Source: Gymnorhina tibicen (taxonomy: Eukaryota; Chordata; Aves; Passeriformes; Artamidae). Taken from it: DNA of 64,000 nt. The notes beneath the pieces are model-generated. The model was not told the origin of the DNA. It saw nothing but the letters and a program-made list of their open reading frames with translations, and ran no database searches. The position numbers were made by a program, and so were the translations under genes. Positions 13,480 to 26,989 of this stretch are shown piece by piece; position 1 is the first letter of the stretch; each line of letters starts with the position of its first letter. Location: the NCBI GenBank assembly GCA_013399875.1, contig VXAZ01018984.1, positions 5,185,503 through 5,249,502 of the forward strand, written 5' to 3'.

Positions 13480-13874
13480 ATTATCATAGAATGGTTTGGG
13501 TTGGAAAGGATCTTAAAAATCATCTAGCTCTAACCCTGCTGCTATGGGCAGGGACTCCTTTCACTAGACCAGGTTGCTCAGAGCCCCATCCAACCTGGCC
13601 TTGAACACTTCCAGGGATGGGGCATCCACAACTTCTCTGGTTAACCTGTGCCAGTGCATCACCACCCTCACAGTAAAGAATTTTTTCCTAATATCTAATC
13701 TAAATCTAATAATCTAAATCTTAAAGCCATTCCTCCTTGTCCTATCCCTACATGACCTTGTAAAAAGTCCCTCTTCAGGTCTCTTGCAGCCCCCTTATGT
13801 ACTGGACAGCTGCTAAGTGGTGTCCCCGGAGCCTTTTCTTCTCCAGTATGAACAGCCCCAACTCTCTCAGCCTG
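13480..13874 (-). mobile_element. CR1 LINE, 3'-end fragment, antisense
   Basis: Read on the plus strand, it starts ATTATCATAGAATGGTTTGG, the reverse complement of the avian CR1 3' terminus (CCAAACCATTCTATGAT), and continues through GGTTGGAAAGGAT. Further internal CR1 3' segments are in order: AACCTGGCCTTGAACACTTCCAGG, GGGGCATCCACAACTTCTCTGG and CCCAACTCTCTCAGCCTG. It is about 395 bp and 5'-truncated, as most CR1 copies are. Inside, near 13690-13725, the unit TAATCTAAATCT is locally duplicated. CR1 is a non-LTR retrotransposon that moves by target-primed reverse transcription. This copy carries no coding capacity. Confidence 0.95.
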
Positions 13875-16800
13875 TTGAAAAGTTATATCAAACAGTTGCT
13901 CAAGAAATGTAGTAAAAGATTTTGCCTGACTTTATATATATATACCCCTTACACCATTAAGGTTTATTATATCATTGCTACTACAAACTTGCATTGGCAT
14001 TACAGAATTTTGGTTCTGGATGACAAGTTGACAGAGGGAGAGAGGAATTTGGTTACAACTGCACTTTTTAAGTATGCCAGCCAAAAAAAGAGAGAGATAA
14101 TTCAGTTGAACATTAATATCTTTTGGGTCTTGGGATAGGATGTTTCTTTTCTTTGATCTTTGAAAACCTGTCTCCCAATAGATATTCTCAGATGCCTTCT
14201 GGGGAGCTTGGAATTGTAAACCTTTTGTCTGCCTGGAGACATCTTAAAAAAATCATAAAGCAAATAACCAGCAAAAATACAACATAGTTTAGCATGCAAA
14301 AGACATGTATATATATCACAGGAAATGAGTCCTGAAGGAAATGAAATCTAAAAAATTTTAGATCGGTAAATTGCAAGCATTTTTGATAGTACATTTGATA
14401 TATTGCCCATACCAGTGTTAGAGAATGTAGTCTTTATTTTGAAGCCTTCCAACTATTTGGTGATGATATTAATTCATATTTGTTAGAAAACTGCTTTATC
14501 TGGTTAATTTGAGCTGCTGAATACTGAGGGCTTGTCAGTAGAGTTGATAACCACACTGAGTGATTCCAACTGTCAATACAGTGCAAGACAGCAGTGTGCA
14601 GATGCCTTTGTGGAGAGTTACACTTCGTTAAATATTTCAGCTGTATTTTGTGTTTCTTGACTAAGCTCCCATTGGGTGAGAATTTTATATTGAAATTCAC
14701 CTTGTGGTTTGAGCCTGATCTTCTATTTCTTGTTGCTGTGCTCACAGCTTCCAGCTTTCTCTTCACTATCAGTCTGAGTCAGGAATACTAATGATCTGGC
14801 ACTCGTTGGAGTTGGAAAGCTTTGTAGGTAGTTATACTGTTATTAAATCCAGCTCCTCGGGGTTTTTTCCATCTGAAGAACATGATATTCTCCACTTCCT
14901 TTTGTGATAGTGATGCCACTGTCCCATTATAGCTCCCCTGTTTACCAGTCTCTGTTTCAGTGTCTTTTACATATTACTGGCCACACATTCATTTTTAATA
15001 TTTCACAGAGTAGATCCATGTTCTGTATCTTTTGGATGAAGCCACTTTTGGTCGTATCCAAGCAAGCTGCCATTATAAGCTGCCAGAACTTGGACTCTTT
15101 TTATGTTGGACATGTTTTGTAATGGCATAAGAATTTTGGCATGCTGTGTTGTAGAGGCTGATGTCAGTCACTGCTGTCTAAACACACTAGATTTCCTATC
15201 AATTACACCACTAAATCTTTGACAGATTCTGCCAATCTTTGGGTAAACGCTTCCCAGTTCTTCATTTTGACAGCCAAAAGAGGAGAGGGAATTGAGAGCT
15301 ACTTTGCAAAGAACATACAGTATGAGGAGTGTGTAGAAGTTTTTTTTAGCTGACTTTTTCCACAGTTAAGAAATCAATGATAAGTTTTGGTTGTGGTACA
15401 CTCTCTTCAGATGCTTAGCGTCAGAAATGTCCTAGTATTGTGTTTGATTCTAACTGAACTTAGTATAGCTGTTGTTTCTTTTTAATTTTTTTTTTAAGTG
15501 GCTGGTGTATTGAGTTTTGCTTTCACTTTTTAACCAAAGCGCTATTTTTGTGGTTGAATAAAAAAGAAGACAAATGTCAACATATGACACTGACAATTTC
15601 CTTGCCTTGAATACAAAGGTATCTCTGTCCAAGATGTCTTTGAAGCATCATTTCAGTGAGAGTGTAAGGAGCTTCCAGCTTCATGTCCACGACTGCCTAC
15701 TCAATTCTTTCCTGCTCAGAAAATCAGCTGGATGCTATGTTGAAGGAAATTGCCTCATTGCCTGCACCTTAAGCCCCACATTTGTGTAAACTACTGGATC
15801 CTTTGTGCCTGTACTGTGCAGTTTCACCTGTGTTTTGTGTATTATATGTGTGTATTTATGTGCGTGAATTTTTAAAGTGTATTTTGAAAAAGATGTCTGC
15901 ATTTATATACATATACCTATGTGTTAGTAAAGTTATTCTTGAAACTAGGAACTTAGTATTAGCATATCCCTGTACATACTGCTCAGTAAAATTAAATTCT
16001 GTTAGTAGGAATGTGATTTTATACAGATGTGATCAGCATTTGAACAATAGTGGTTGAAACCTTTTTCCCATTAAAATCATTAGCTGCCTACCTGTAGGTA
16101 CTCAGGAATGGTATTTCAATAAGCACAGGTAAACCATCTGAGGAAAGGGGAAAAACAATTAGGGAATACAAACCTGATTTATTTTATCAAGGCTATTCTT
16201 TATCAGTCCTTGAAATAAATGTATTTTAATTGGCCCACTGCAGGGTTGAGTGACCACTAAAGAGAGGAGTCAAAAGTCATTTAACATAGCAGTTCATTGT
16301 GGCTTTCAGCGCTGCTGTTACTTGCTTTTATGTCCACACAACAGTGAAACATAGGCAAATTAATGGAGCTGGAGTTGTTCAGGAATGGTTATGCCAACTG
16401 GAAAGACATGGCTTCTTTTTTGGACTTGTCTGAACAGAAGTTTTTCCTCTTTTTGCATGGAAACCTAGACCTAATGAAGTGTGCCTTAATGTGGGCTCGT
16501 GGTTCCGGACGTTCCTTTCCATTTTGTAGTCCCCTGCAACGTAGTGGCCCAGCTGCAAAAGGTACAGCTGCAGAAGGTGCTGATAAAGTGCCAGCTTGTG
16601 CAAAATGAAAGTTTAAAACCGCCTACCTGCCTCTCTCCTAGCTATTTGCACCAGCCTTTGAGACGTCCTCACTGTCATTTTGCTGAATCTTCCCTTTTTG
16701 GGGTGTTGGGGAGCCCAAAATGGGCAGCCTCAGCAAGCCCTTGCAGTGATGTGGGGTAATCTGTCCAGGCCGTCCCATTAGGACTCCCGAGACCCTTTGT

Positions 16801-18222
16801 AGCTCTTGGAAAAATAGGTTAAAGTTTAAATGCATGTTCCCTCCTGTGAATTAATAAACCGTTACTACTTTGTTTTCAACAACTGAATGGCTTTAACATT
16901 CCTTTTTGACAGAGATTTTCAGCGTCTCTGCCTCCCATCCATCCTTTCTTTTTAAAGAAGTGTTTTCTTTGGGTTTACTTCAGTTTGAGGAATTTGCATT
17001 ATGTGTGACTGTCACTTACAGTGAGGGAATTCTGTTTTAATCCCTTAACTATCATTGAACAGGGAAAGAATTTGTTCTTTCAAGTTGATGCAGGAAAGCA
17101 TTAGTGGTGATAAAAGGATATATTGTTTAAAACAGCTGAGAAAAGCTGCTGTCTATATTGCTCTTTCCACTTTTCCTTACCCACGATGGGCTTAGGAAGA
17201 GCCTTCACTCACTCTTTGACCATGGGGGTCTTCCTTGTGTGGGGCAAGGGAAAAGAGAGAGAAAAGAGGGAAGAGAGCTGCTAGCATCCTTTTTTGGAGC
17301 CTGGTTAATGGCTCAGTTGAAGGTTAGGAATCCTGTGATGTACAAAGAGATTAATTAATGATCTGCACACATAGAGCTGCAGCACTAAAATGGGATTTTT
17401 TGCTCTTGATTCTCCAGGGTTTTTTTGTTTTTTTTAAGTTATTAGAAGGATGGCACTTCTCACTCACTTCCTGCAAGTTTCAATCCTGCTATTAACACAG
17501 TTTTCTAAAATATGTGAGAAAGCAGCCACAGTCAGTAGTTTAGCCATGCAGAGACACATTCATGACTACACTGAGCAACACCAAAAGCATAATTTATACT
17601 GGTAAATACAACACTGTACAACACACGGTGCTTCTTGAAATCTAAGCTTTCAGCTTTTGAATAAGACTTAATGTTAGCAGATTCTTCACATCTTTGGATA
17701 AGTTTTGGGAAGAGAGGTTTTCACAAAGGGGACTGAAGGCTGGGGCACGATTCACAGTTCCATTTATGTGTGGATATTTATGTGTGGATGCTGACTTTGA
17801 ATGTGGTCTCAAAATGGAGTGAAGCCACTTAAAGGGCTGCTACAGTTACCCCTGTAGATACAGCACCAAGCCAGGGATGCCTAGAAATGAGTTTTCATGC
17901 CCTGTGGGTTGCTGGTCGGCAGAGGAATAAAGGATTAAATGGAAATTACAATCCATCTGGAAAGGATTTGTTATCACCCAGGATGGACTGGAGTCAACAA
18001 GGGATTTTATTAATTCAATTAATAAATCTTTTTTCTCTTCCTGCTAAAAAAGAAATTTAAAAAAAATTAGATAAAGTGGCTGAAAAATAAGGTGTCAGTG
18101 ATGGGATTAGAGAGGTTCCTGCAATTTTGCAGTAATTTGCTTTGAATTAAACATAATTTGAGTGTTCCTTGGGGCACTAATGCTTTCCCTCTCCTCCTTA
18201 GTTTCAGGCTGTATTTGTAGGC
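13875..18222. other. Intronic sequence, upstream intron, segment 3
   Basis: No gene or transposon was recognised. It contains a perfect 14-bp tandem duplication at 17762-17789 and AT-rich stretches such as TATATATATA near 13935. All ORFs are short and show no domain. Confidence 0.7.
17762..17789. repeat. Perfect 14-bp tandem duplication
   Basis: ATTTATGTGTGGAT occurs twice back to back (17762-17775 and 17776-17789) with no mismatch, which points to a recent replication-slippage event. Confidence 0.95.
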
Positions 18223-18285
18223 TTTTTTTTTTTTTTTTTTTTTTTTTTTTNNNNNNNNNNNNNNNNNNNNNNNNNNNNNTTTTTT
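18223..18285. repeat. Poly-T tract containing a 29-base assembly gap
   Basis: T28 (18223-18250) is followed by 29 N (18251-18279) and T6. The true length is unresolved. A 67-residue ORF drawn across it is an artefact. Confidence 0.97.
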
Positions 18286-19084
18286 CTCTGTCTAATCAGG
18301 CCTGGCCTGGGCCCCTAATTTGTGGCTATGTAGAGGCTACTTTTTGTAGATTCTGTTTCTGGTAGTGTGTTTGGGTGTTTGCCTCCATGTGCCCTTGGCA
18401 GCTGCTTCCCTGGAATTAGAGCCTTGCTCCTCCCAGGGTCTGATCTGCCTCTCCTTCCTCCTAAACACCAATGGCTTGGACGTGGCTGGCTATAGTCACA
18501 TGAGTCTTTACCAGCAGGGTAAGACCCACAAACTGCTCTTTTTAGGTACTCGGAGATTTGTGCTTTCCTTTTATTTTGAACTAGCTCCTTATCAGCAGGG
18601 CACACACCGAACTATCAGGGAGATGCATTAAGTAGTAGATTTTAGGTGTAAACTTTATTCTTTCCATCGGTAATTAAGTGATTTGTTCCAAACTCAGAAA
18701 TCTCTCCCTTGCTCTTTCTTTTGCCGCTGACTAACTCATCCTTCCAGCTTCATGTCAGGCACTCAACTCCCTGCTCCCTTTCTAGATCAGGTTTCCTTCA
18801 TTGCCTCCTTTTTTCTTACACCTTGTGGTGAATGGGATTTTTTTTCCTGAAAAAATGCTCCTTTTGTTCCTCCTAGCAGCCTCCATTTCCACAGACTTGT
18901 TGTGAAGAAACTGGGTTGTCTTTTCTCTTTGCCGAGCATCCTTCTGTCAAGTCAAAGCTCCTAATTTTTGTCTGGCTCCTGACCCTAGCACGATTTTGGC
19001 TGTGTTAGCTGCTTGTGGCTAAATTAGCTGGTTCTTCCTTCTCTTCGCAGTTCCTTTCCTTTATGCATCTCGCATGTCCCCCAT

Positions 19085-19445
19085 CAATCACCGTGTGCCA
19101 GCCTCAGAGTCTGGCAGGAGCAGCTGGCACCTCCCGCTTCCCTGCTCCAGCCGGGGATCCCACTTTTGGCCCATTCCTTTGTCCCTGCCGGAAGGACTCA
19201 CGGCTCCTTTTTGTGTGCTTTGTGCTCCGCAGAGCTGGCCCCCCGCTGCCTCGCACACCTTGTTCTGCCCTCGGTGCGTCGCCGTGCCCGGCAGCTGAGA
19301 TGTTCCTGCCGTGCAAAGCGCACTGAGCTGTGCTTAGGTGGTCTGCAGCTTCTCCGCTGCTCAGTGCCTGTCTCTCTTTCTATTGCCTGACTATTATTTC
19401 CTGCTCGAGTTCTCCGTTAAATCTCCGCTATGCTCTCGCTTATGA
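19085..19445. promoter_or_regulatory. Small CpG-rich patch, candidate alternative promoter or enhancer
   Basis: Between about 19131 and 19320 I count 14 CpG in about 190 bases at roughly 60% GC, giving an observed/expected near 0.8, with a few more up to 19445. The rest of the intron is clearly CpG-poor. ORFs stay open in several frames on both strands because stop codons are rare in GC-rich DNA. No TATA box, initiator or splice donor stood out, so a promoter is only a possibility. Confidence 0.35.
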
Positions 19446-22400
19446 ATCTCATTCTGATTCAGATACGGTTGGAAAAATACATTTAAGCTTCAGGGGACAC
19501 CCCTGAATTTGGACTCCCAAAAAGAGAAGACTTCATTATAAGAAGAAATATTTGGAGGGGAGAGGGTGGTAGTGCTGGAGGGAGCAGCAAGGTTAAAAAT
19601 TACTGTGGAAATCTAAGCTAGCTCTCTGGGATCAGACACAGCAATGACACTCCTGAAGATCTCTGTTGCCCTTTTTATCATCAGAAATATTTAACTCTCG
19701 TACTGCCAGCCCAGGGTTGTGGAAGAGCTCCATCCATTGAGGAGTCCTGGCATTGCCACTGCCTTCCCCAATACATCTGCCTTCAATCCTTAGCCAAGCG
19801 TGAGCTATGCTTAGTGATATTATCCAAGCAGGGCTGAGGCTCAGGTGAGCTCTCATGACTCTGTGTGCTATTTTTGAACGTTGTTGTTTAGAGATGAGTG
19901 AAGGAAAGATGTGTAGGCTCATACAGGCAGCGAGACATAAATGTCTTAATTCTTAGGAAGTGCTGTTTGGATCCTTGGAGACATGCTGCAAGTCCACCGT
20001 GTCATAAGCCAGTGTTAGTGTGCTCTTTTTGCTCTCTTATCCATGAATCACTGGAGTAAGAAGTGTCCAAGTTTGTTTGCTTTTTACTTGGTCAGGACCC
20101 ACACCCTGTGTGCAGCCAGTAGAGTCATCCTTGACTCTGAAGCAGCCTGCCAGCACTATCAGTAGCTAATTAGAAATCTGCTCTTGCGGTCAGACTTTCT
20201 TTCAGCATGTTAATTAATTTTGCAAACCTCTGTTATTTGGAGGAATGGGACCACTGTGGCAAGATAAGGAAGATTTGGCTTCCTTTCCAGCTCTGTTACA
20301 CTTCTGAGATTCCCATCCTCCTGCGTGCCAATCAGCCCAGTGATAGCTGGAGTGGGGACATGAGCCAGCCCTAGGAGAACATGCTCCTGCCTTTCTGCTC
20401 TCCATTTGATATTCTGTATGTGTCCCCCACCTTTATCTTGCATTCTCTTGCAATATTTAATTGATTCTTTATGAGACCTCTGTGCTCCATTTCTTTTCTG
20501 TGTAAAAATGTCAGTGCTGTTCAGCATCGTTTCTCTGTGGCAGGAGTCCTTGGGGTCAGGAGGCAGGTTCTGGGTTCATGTCCTCTCTCAGTGCCTAAAC
20601 TCCCCGAGGGCAGTCTGTGCCCCCTTTTTCTCACGCAGCTTGGCTGCTCCGTGGGGTTTTGGGGTGTGCACTTAGAGCCGTGAGCTGGAGGAGGAAATGA
20701 CTGTAGCGTCTAAATTCTGCAGCATGCCATGTTGTTCCTCTCCTTCCACCTGCAAAACAGAGATAACTACTCTTAACCCATCTGCATCAGAACAGTGTTG
20801 AGAGATTTAATTAGCTGCTGTCCACAGGGTTTTGTAAGGTGTAAGGTATATCTGGAGTGTTATTAAAGGTCTTACTATGATTAGCCTTGCTGAGTTCTGC
20901 TCTTTCCCATACAATTACCATGCAGATGTGCACAGTGCATGTGCAGATATGAAATAGTTAAGAGTTTTTGCATGTCTTTAGAAAAGTCATCCCATTAAAA
21001 CAAAACAACACATCAAAGTGAATCAAGTTCTTTTGAAATAATCTTTCTTACTGTATGTGGTTTAGGACCAGCTGAACCATCTGAAAAGCCAAAGCAGGGA
21101 GCGAGAGAGGGAGAGGGGGAGAGAGAAAGACACTTATTTATGTGAAGTCTGTACCTCTGTTCGACTTTGTACAGCCAGAAACTGAAAGAAAGGCATCCCT
21201 AGTGTGTCCAAGTTTCTGGTGAATGGCTCCTTTGGGTGCGGAAGTGAGTGCTGCGGATCCTTTCAGCTGAAAGGAACAGTTAATGAGTGTTTCTCTGTTC
21301 TGCGCTGCTGGAATGAGACACATCCCTCTTTCTAGGTCACTAAGTTAATCAAGTCAAGGATTTCTGTCCATTGTCCTTCTTATCAGTCACAGCTGCATTT
21401 GCATTAGGAAGCTTTCTGTTTCTTTAAGCCTCATTCATGTACTGATTAAATTCCTTCCCAAGTCTGCAAAAGCAAATGTCTAATGTATTATATAGCCATC
21501 TCCTGACCCAAGTAAAAACAACATACAGTAGAATATGCTTAAAAGCAGAAGAAAAGGGGGGGGAAAAATCACTGCTTTGATTTATCTGATCTGCAGTGAT
21601 AAAACACAGGAGTAAAACAGGTGGAAGCTTATGTCTCTAATGTGTGATTTTTGACTTGATGCCGGCTAGCATCAATATCAGCGTGTACCTGAACAAACAA
21701 TCTAAGGTGGGAAGTGAAATTGCTCTTCTTGAACGTTTGAGTAAACAGTGCTGTAGCATCTCATAATGAACAGCAGTAGCTGTTGCTACGTATTAGATAA
21801 TAAATTGGTCCTGGCAGTGCATTTCCATTTCACAAGGATGACTGAAGGATAAACTTCAGACAAAAATGCAAAATTGCTACCTTTGTAACCAAACAGCTGT
21901 AACCCTTACTCTTAAAAAGTTTTCAGTCTGTCTAATTTGGTTTCAACACTGATTATCATAGTCTCAGTGTTTGGAGGCATAAGCTAAAATGTCTGTTCTA
22001 TTGATTATGAGTACAGTTTTGGACAAAATAAGAAAGATTTCCATGTCTTCTTGTGACTGCTGCAGCCCTCCAGCATCCCTAAGGGGGCTCCTCATTGTTT
22101 TGGTTTTTTGTTCCCTCTGGATCTCCTGAGTTACTGGGAGATGTAGACTTTATTCTTCTGTCAGTACAATTCTTGCTTTTAACACTGTAGGAAAAATGGC
22201 CTTGGTAATTTTCTCACCTTTCCAGTGGCCACTTCTCCATTTTCCAAACCTTCTTTGACAGTCTTGGGAACACACCTTTTGAGTAACAACACTTAGACTT
22301 TCGTTTTTTTTGTGATAACAACATCTAGGATTCCCTGCTCAGCAACTCTATTTTACCCTTCTTCATAGATTTTCCTGCAGGTTCCTTCACAAGGGGCCTC

Positions 22401-22513
22401 TCTTATACCATAAACAATGCCCTGAAACTTGAACCTCTCTATCCTCCTCATCCTGGTAAGCATGTGCGAGTTCAAGTTCTTTGCAGAGTAGGAAGCAGCT
22501 CCTTTGGCTCACT

Positions 22514-22536
22514 CCCCCCCACCCCTTCCCCTCCCC
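22514..22536 (-). other. Potential G-quadruplex (G-rich on minus strand)
   Basis: The plus strand has C7, A, C4, TT, C4, T, C4, so the minus strand has four G tracts of at least four with loops of 1 or 2 bases. This is the best-formed quadruplex motif in the window. Confidence 0.75.
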
Positions 22537-24844
22537 GTGCTGTCAGATGAATATTTAATTCCCCTCAGCCCTGTGGAATTCAATGCTCTGTCCTGATCAT
22601 GGGGCTTCCCTCAAAAAGCAGCCAAATGGAGGTCAGCAACGCTGACAGGCAGCAGCAGGAGCAGGGTATGCCTCAGAAATGGTGTGCAAACTGCTAATCT
22701 TAGAAGGCATTACGATGCAGTTGGACCAACCTGAAATCTTTTTCCTTTCTGGTGAGCCTGCTTCCTGAAAAAAGCTTGGCTTGTCTCTGGCTTCATTCCT
22801 CCTAGGCTGCAGTTCAATCAGTGTTTCATGTGCATTTGTTTTTGCATTTTAATGCCCATGGCTCTACTCAGCCAGTCTTCCGATATTCTGTAAGTGTCCA
22901 GAATTGAGGACCAAGGAAGGGCTCTGGCTGGCCAGTGAGTTGTTGAAGATCAGTGGCTGTGCAGTAACTCTCAAAAACATGCAGATACATATTCTGAAGA
23001 ACCATACAGTAATCTCACATCAATTTGAGATAGCCTGTAAGGTGGTGAAAGAGGGCTACATTACTTGGCTTTTGCTGGGAACACACTCAACTGCTACAGG
23101 AATTTCTGCCATTGCAGTGACAGCGTAAAACAATTCTGAATCAACACAAGATCAAACATTTGTAAATTGTCCAGAAGACTTACTTTCCGCTGAAAGAAAC
23201 GTTTGTTGAATCAGAATATTTTCCTTTTCAAAACTACATAATTAATTTTAATAAGAGCGCATAAAATGCATTTTAAACTGGAAAGTTTTGTCCTAAATGA
23301 CAGTGTTTCCTAAATGGCAACATGTTCCCACACAGTGTTTTGATTCGACAGTTCATTATTTTCCGAGGGAAAACAGTGCCTCAAAATTATTTGGCTGTGA
23401 CAACTCTTTGTATTTAACTGCATTGATAAGAAACAATACAGTGGTTGTTCCTGTGGATGCATGTGTGTCTGAAGAAACAGGGAGACTGGAACAGCTCAGC
23501 CTTTGGAGGTAATAGCTCTGCATTCATCAGGGAACAGTGGTAGTTCCATGGGATCTTTATTTACTGAGTCCTGCTAAGGATCTGGCTCACTAAATATGCC
23601 AAGATAAAAGGATCTCAAACCTCCAGCATACATAGCAGCTGATGACAGACGAGCTACAGATTATTTGAGTGCTTTAATTATTCTTATCGTTTGTCCACAT
23701 TAACCTGTGGTTTCTGGAACTGCAGTTTGATTAAAAATCTTTGATTAAACAGATGAGTTGACAAGACAAATGTTCCTTGCAGCCCTCTGAATAGTGGTAT
23801 GAAATTAGGAACCTTTTCCTTCTTCAGTTTTTGTTCATGTTTTCTCTTCTACCTGCAGCCAGGTGGATTTAGGATCACTCAGTAGGGACCTAAACATAAA
23901 CTGGAGCAGAACCTCTTATGCAAGAAAACGTGGCAGCAATATCTGTAAAAGGGAGATAATGGAGTTTCTCGTATCTTGTGCACTGTATTTTTTTTTAATT
24001 GGTGAAATAGTTATAAACTTCCTACTTTGTTGTTTAACATCAAAAGAATAATTTTTAAAAGTTAAGCAGAGGCTTTAAGGAATACAAATGCTCAGTCTGT
24101 TACTGATGATGTTCAGGCTGCATCTGAACAAAGTTGTCCAGTTCTCTTTGTGTTGCTGTAATCAGGATTTGCCTGAAATGGAGGGAAATAGGGGAAGAGG
24201 CAGGCGATGTGAGAGAGGTTTTGGAGTGGATGGTGAGGGATACTCCAGCTTTGTGCCTTTGTAATTATGCTGTGAAGTAATGCGGAGGGATAGTCTTAGG
24301 AGCAGATGTTTAAGGATATATTGGCACCACAGGAATCTAAGTCTGAATAGGATTTTCCTGACATGAGGCAGAATCCTTTGAAAACACCAGTGGACACAGA
24401 TCTGCAGGCTGGTCTGCACTAGATGTTTTGCCAGTGCAGTTGGTTAACAGCATAGGAAGAAGTTTGTGCCATACCACTAGAACTCCTAATTTCAGCACAG
24501 ACCTGTTGGTAAATAATTTGTTTTGCCAGGGTAACTGGCTTTACAGAGAGGATGAAAAAAGCTCTGCCAGCAGCAAGCCCTCTCTTACCAGCCTCATTTC
24601 CTTCATGGGGTTGTTGCATAGGTTTAGTTTGGATATGGTTATGCCAAAAAGAGGTTTTGATGAAGCAAGCATTGTTTTTATTAAACACAAATACTAAACC
24701 AGTTTCATCATCATATGTGATACTTCTAACAGAGGCAGTGATTTGCTGGCTTTGCTCCATGTGCAGACCTTGGACAGAGGCTGAGTCCTCCAGAAAAGGT
24801 CCTCACTCTCAGGTGGCACAAAGGTCCCAGGTGCTTCCCTGATT

Positions 24845-24868
24845 TCATTTTGAGCATCATTTTGAGCA
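24845..24868. repeat. Perfect 12-bp tandem duplication
   Basis: TCATTTTGAGCA is present twice in direct tandem, followed by a further TCA. It looks like replication slippage. Confidence 0.93.
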
Positions 24869-25023
24869 TCAAGACTATTGCAGAGTCTGCAAGCTAGACT
24901 GTGAACTCATCAGGTTAGGGATGGTGTTTTAAAACCAAGGATTTTAAAGTTTGGTCCCCCAGTGGGGTCATTGTACTGTTTAGCAAAAATAATTGTCCTT
25001 GTTGGAAAAGGTTATGTAATGAG

Positions 25024-25039
25024 AAATCTGATCAGATTT
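25024..25039. repeat. Perfect 16-bp palindrome
   Basis: AAATCTGATCAGATTT equals its own reverse complement and is centred on TGATCA. A second TGATCA follows at 25039-25044, so CTGATCA GATT TGATCAG (25028-25045) is also an inverted repeat. Confidence 0.92.
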
Positions 25040-26989
25040 GATCAGTGTACAGCTATATTTAAGTGACATAGTGATGTCAGACCACCAGTGCTGCTGAGCA
25101 AATGTGCCATGTGGCCCATTTCTTACTTTTTCCTCCTAAAATGTATAGATGAAGGTTCCCCAACAGGAAAAAAGAGCTTTAATTTTGCTCTGTTTGTCTG
25201 CTATTTCACTTGATGTAACAAGTTCCAGGTGAACAGGCAAAATTACTTTCACTCCCATGTTTTTCTTAGGTGCAACCATGTTTTAGCACTTACATCATCA
25301 GTAGAAAGTGCTGACCATTTATCACATCCAAGAGGGATGGGAAAAAAATCTAAAGCAGCCTGTGACCCAGTTTCTTAGCACTGGGCATCCCAATACCCCT
25401 TAGCACAAAGGTGATCACAGGGGTAAAACCACAGAGGGTTTGATTCACTTCAGTGTTCCTGCACTGGGGGACTGCAATAACTGCTGAAATCGATATTGCT
25501 ATTCCACTGTACAAACAGAGCCTTACCAGGATGAATTTCTGTCCTTGGAAACAAAGTGGGCATGGATTTACTCACCTAGCCCATAGTCCTCCTAATTTTA
25601 CTCATGTGAGTAACTGTTCTTGGCAGGGGCGTAATAGAATCTACGCTCGTGGCCTGGAGAAATTATCCTGCTTTTCCTGTCGAGCTGTCTGCCTTCCCCT
25701 GCCCCCAGTTTCTACTGGAAACTGCCTTGTTTGTCACAGGTCATCCCACATCACTGTGGCTCACTGGGGAAATGACAATAATTCAAGTGCTTGGGTATGG
25801 ACGTTGAGCTTTTCTCTCCCTGTTGTTTCGTGGCAGGACTGATGTTACTTTGCCTTGCTTGAAGGCAGTGGTTAAGAGGGCAGGATGAGCAAAGCTGTGA
25901 TTGCACGAGATGTAAATATACTTTGGCTATTTCACTGTTAATACCAGTCTACGAGCAGTGTAAGAGTGCTTCAAAGTGGAACAAAGGGAAAGTGGGGATG
26001 AAGGAAGAGCAGGGAAGACAGAAGAGAGCAAGGTCAAAACACCAGTAGCTGCCCCCAGCAGTGTTTGACAGCCTCATCAAAAGCAAAGGACTAAACTGAT
26101 CTTGAAAATACTATCCCTAGATGGTAGAAGACGCTGAGAGTTGCTGAAGCAACAGCAGGATGTTTGCATCCTTGTTGTCATATCAATTTTATTTTTGCTG
26201 ATGAAGAGAAGACATTTATTGTCTCCTCTACAAGTAGGAGTTACTCATATGCTGTACTGGAGCCTTGAGAGTCTCTGAACTGTCTTTCCAAAGCCTTTAC
26301 TGGCACTAAATCATCTTTGCAAATATATACAATCAAGAAGAGAAAAGGATGAGGCTGGGTATGGTTTGTTAGAGACGCCAAGGAAAGAGGCTCAAGATGT
26401 GATCCCCTCTGCATTACGGAGTTGAGAACAGGTATCACTGAAGTTAATGCAAGTCAGTAGTATGATGTTCAAGGAGGAGAGAGGCCCTGGGGTTTGCTTT
26501 GGTAGGCACAGCAGGTCCTGTAAAGGACAGTGCTGTGGTGGTGTATCCATGCCCCAGCTGAGTTACAAATGGCCTGTGTAAGCCCCAAGGGCCACTCCTC
26601 CGAGCTCTGGGACAAATGCAAACTGCAGCTTGAGGGGAAGGGAGGGAAGAAAAATGCTAACATCCTGTGGTGAAAACCATCTTATGGTTGCCCTGGAGCG
26701 TTTCAGCCCACATTCTTTTCTTCTTTTTCTTTTCCATCCCTAGCATCACTTAGAATTAACTAAAGTTGTGGGTTTAAATTTGTGTAATTTTCTCTTGCTT
26801 GAAGACACAAGTTGGTGTTTTAATGCACCTTACTCGGTTTGATCATAAGTCAATTAGGAGCAGGTAGAAACTAAACTGATTCTGTTGCTCTTAACCAGGG
26901 TTTGTATCAGCTTAACTAAATTATTTTAATTAAATCAAACACTACTGCATTCCTCAGTGCTCAAAAACAGTGCCTGTGCTTGTGCATGT

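Noticed and set aside
19015..19326. 103-codon ORF over the CpG-rich patch as a first coding exon
   Set aside because: Several frames on both strands are open there because of GC content; the peptide has no latrophilin signal-peptide or lectin features.
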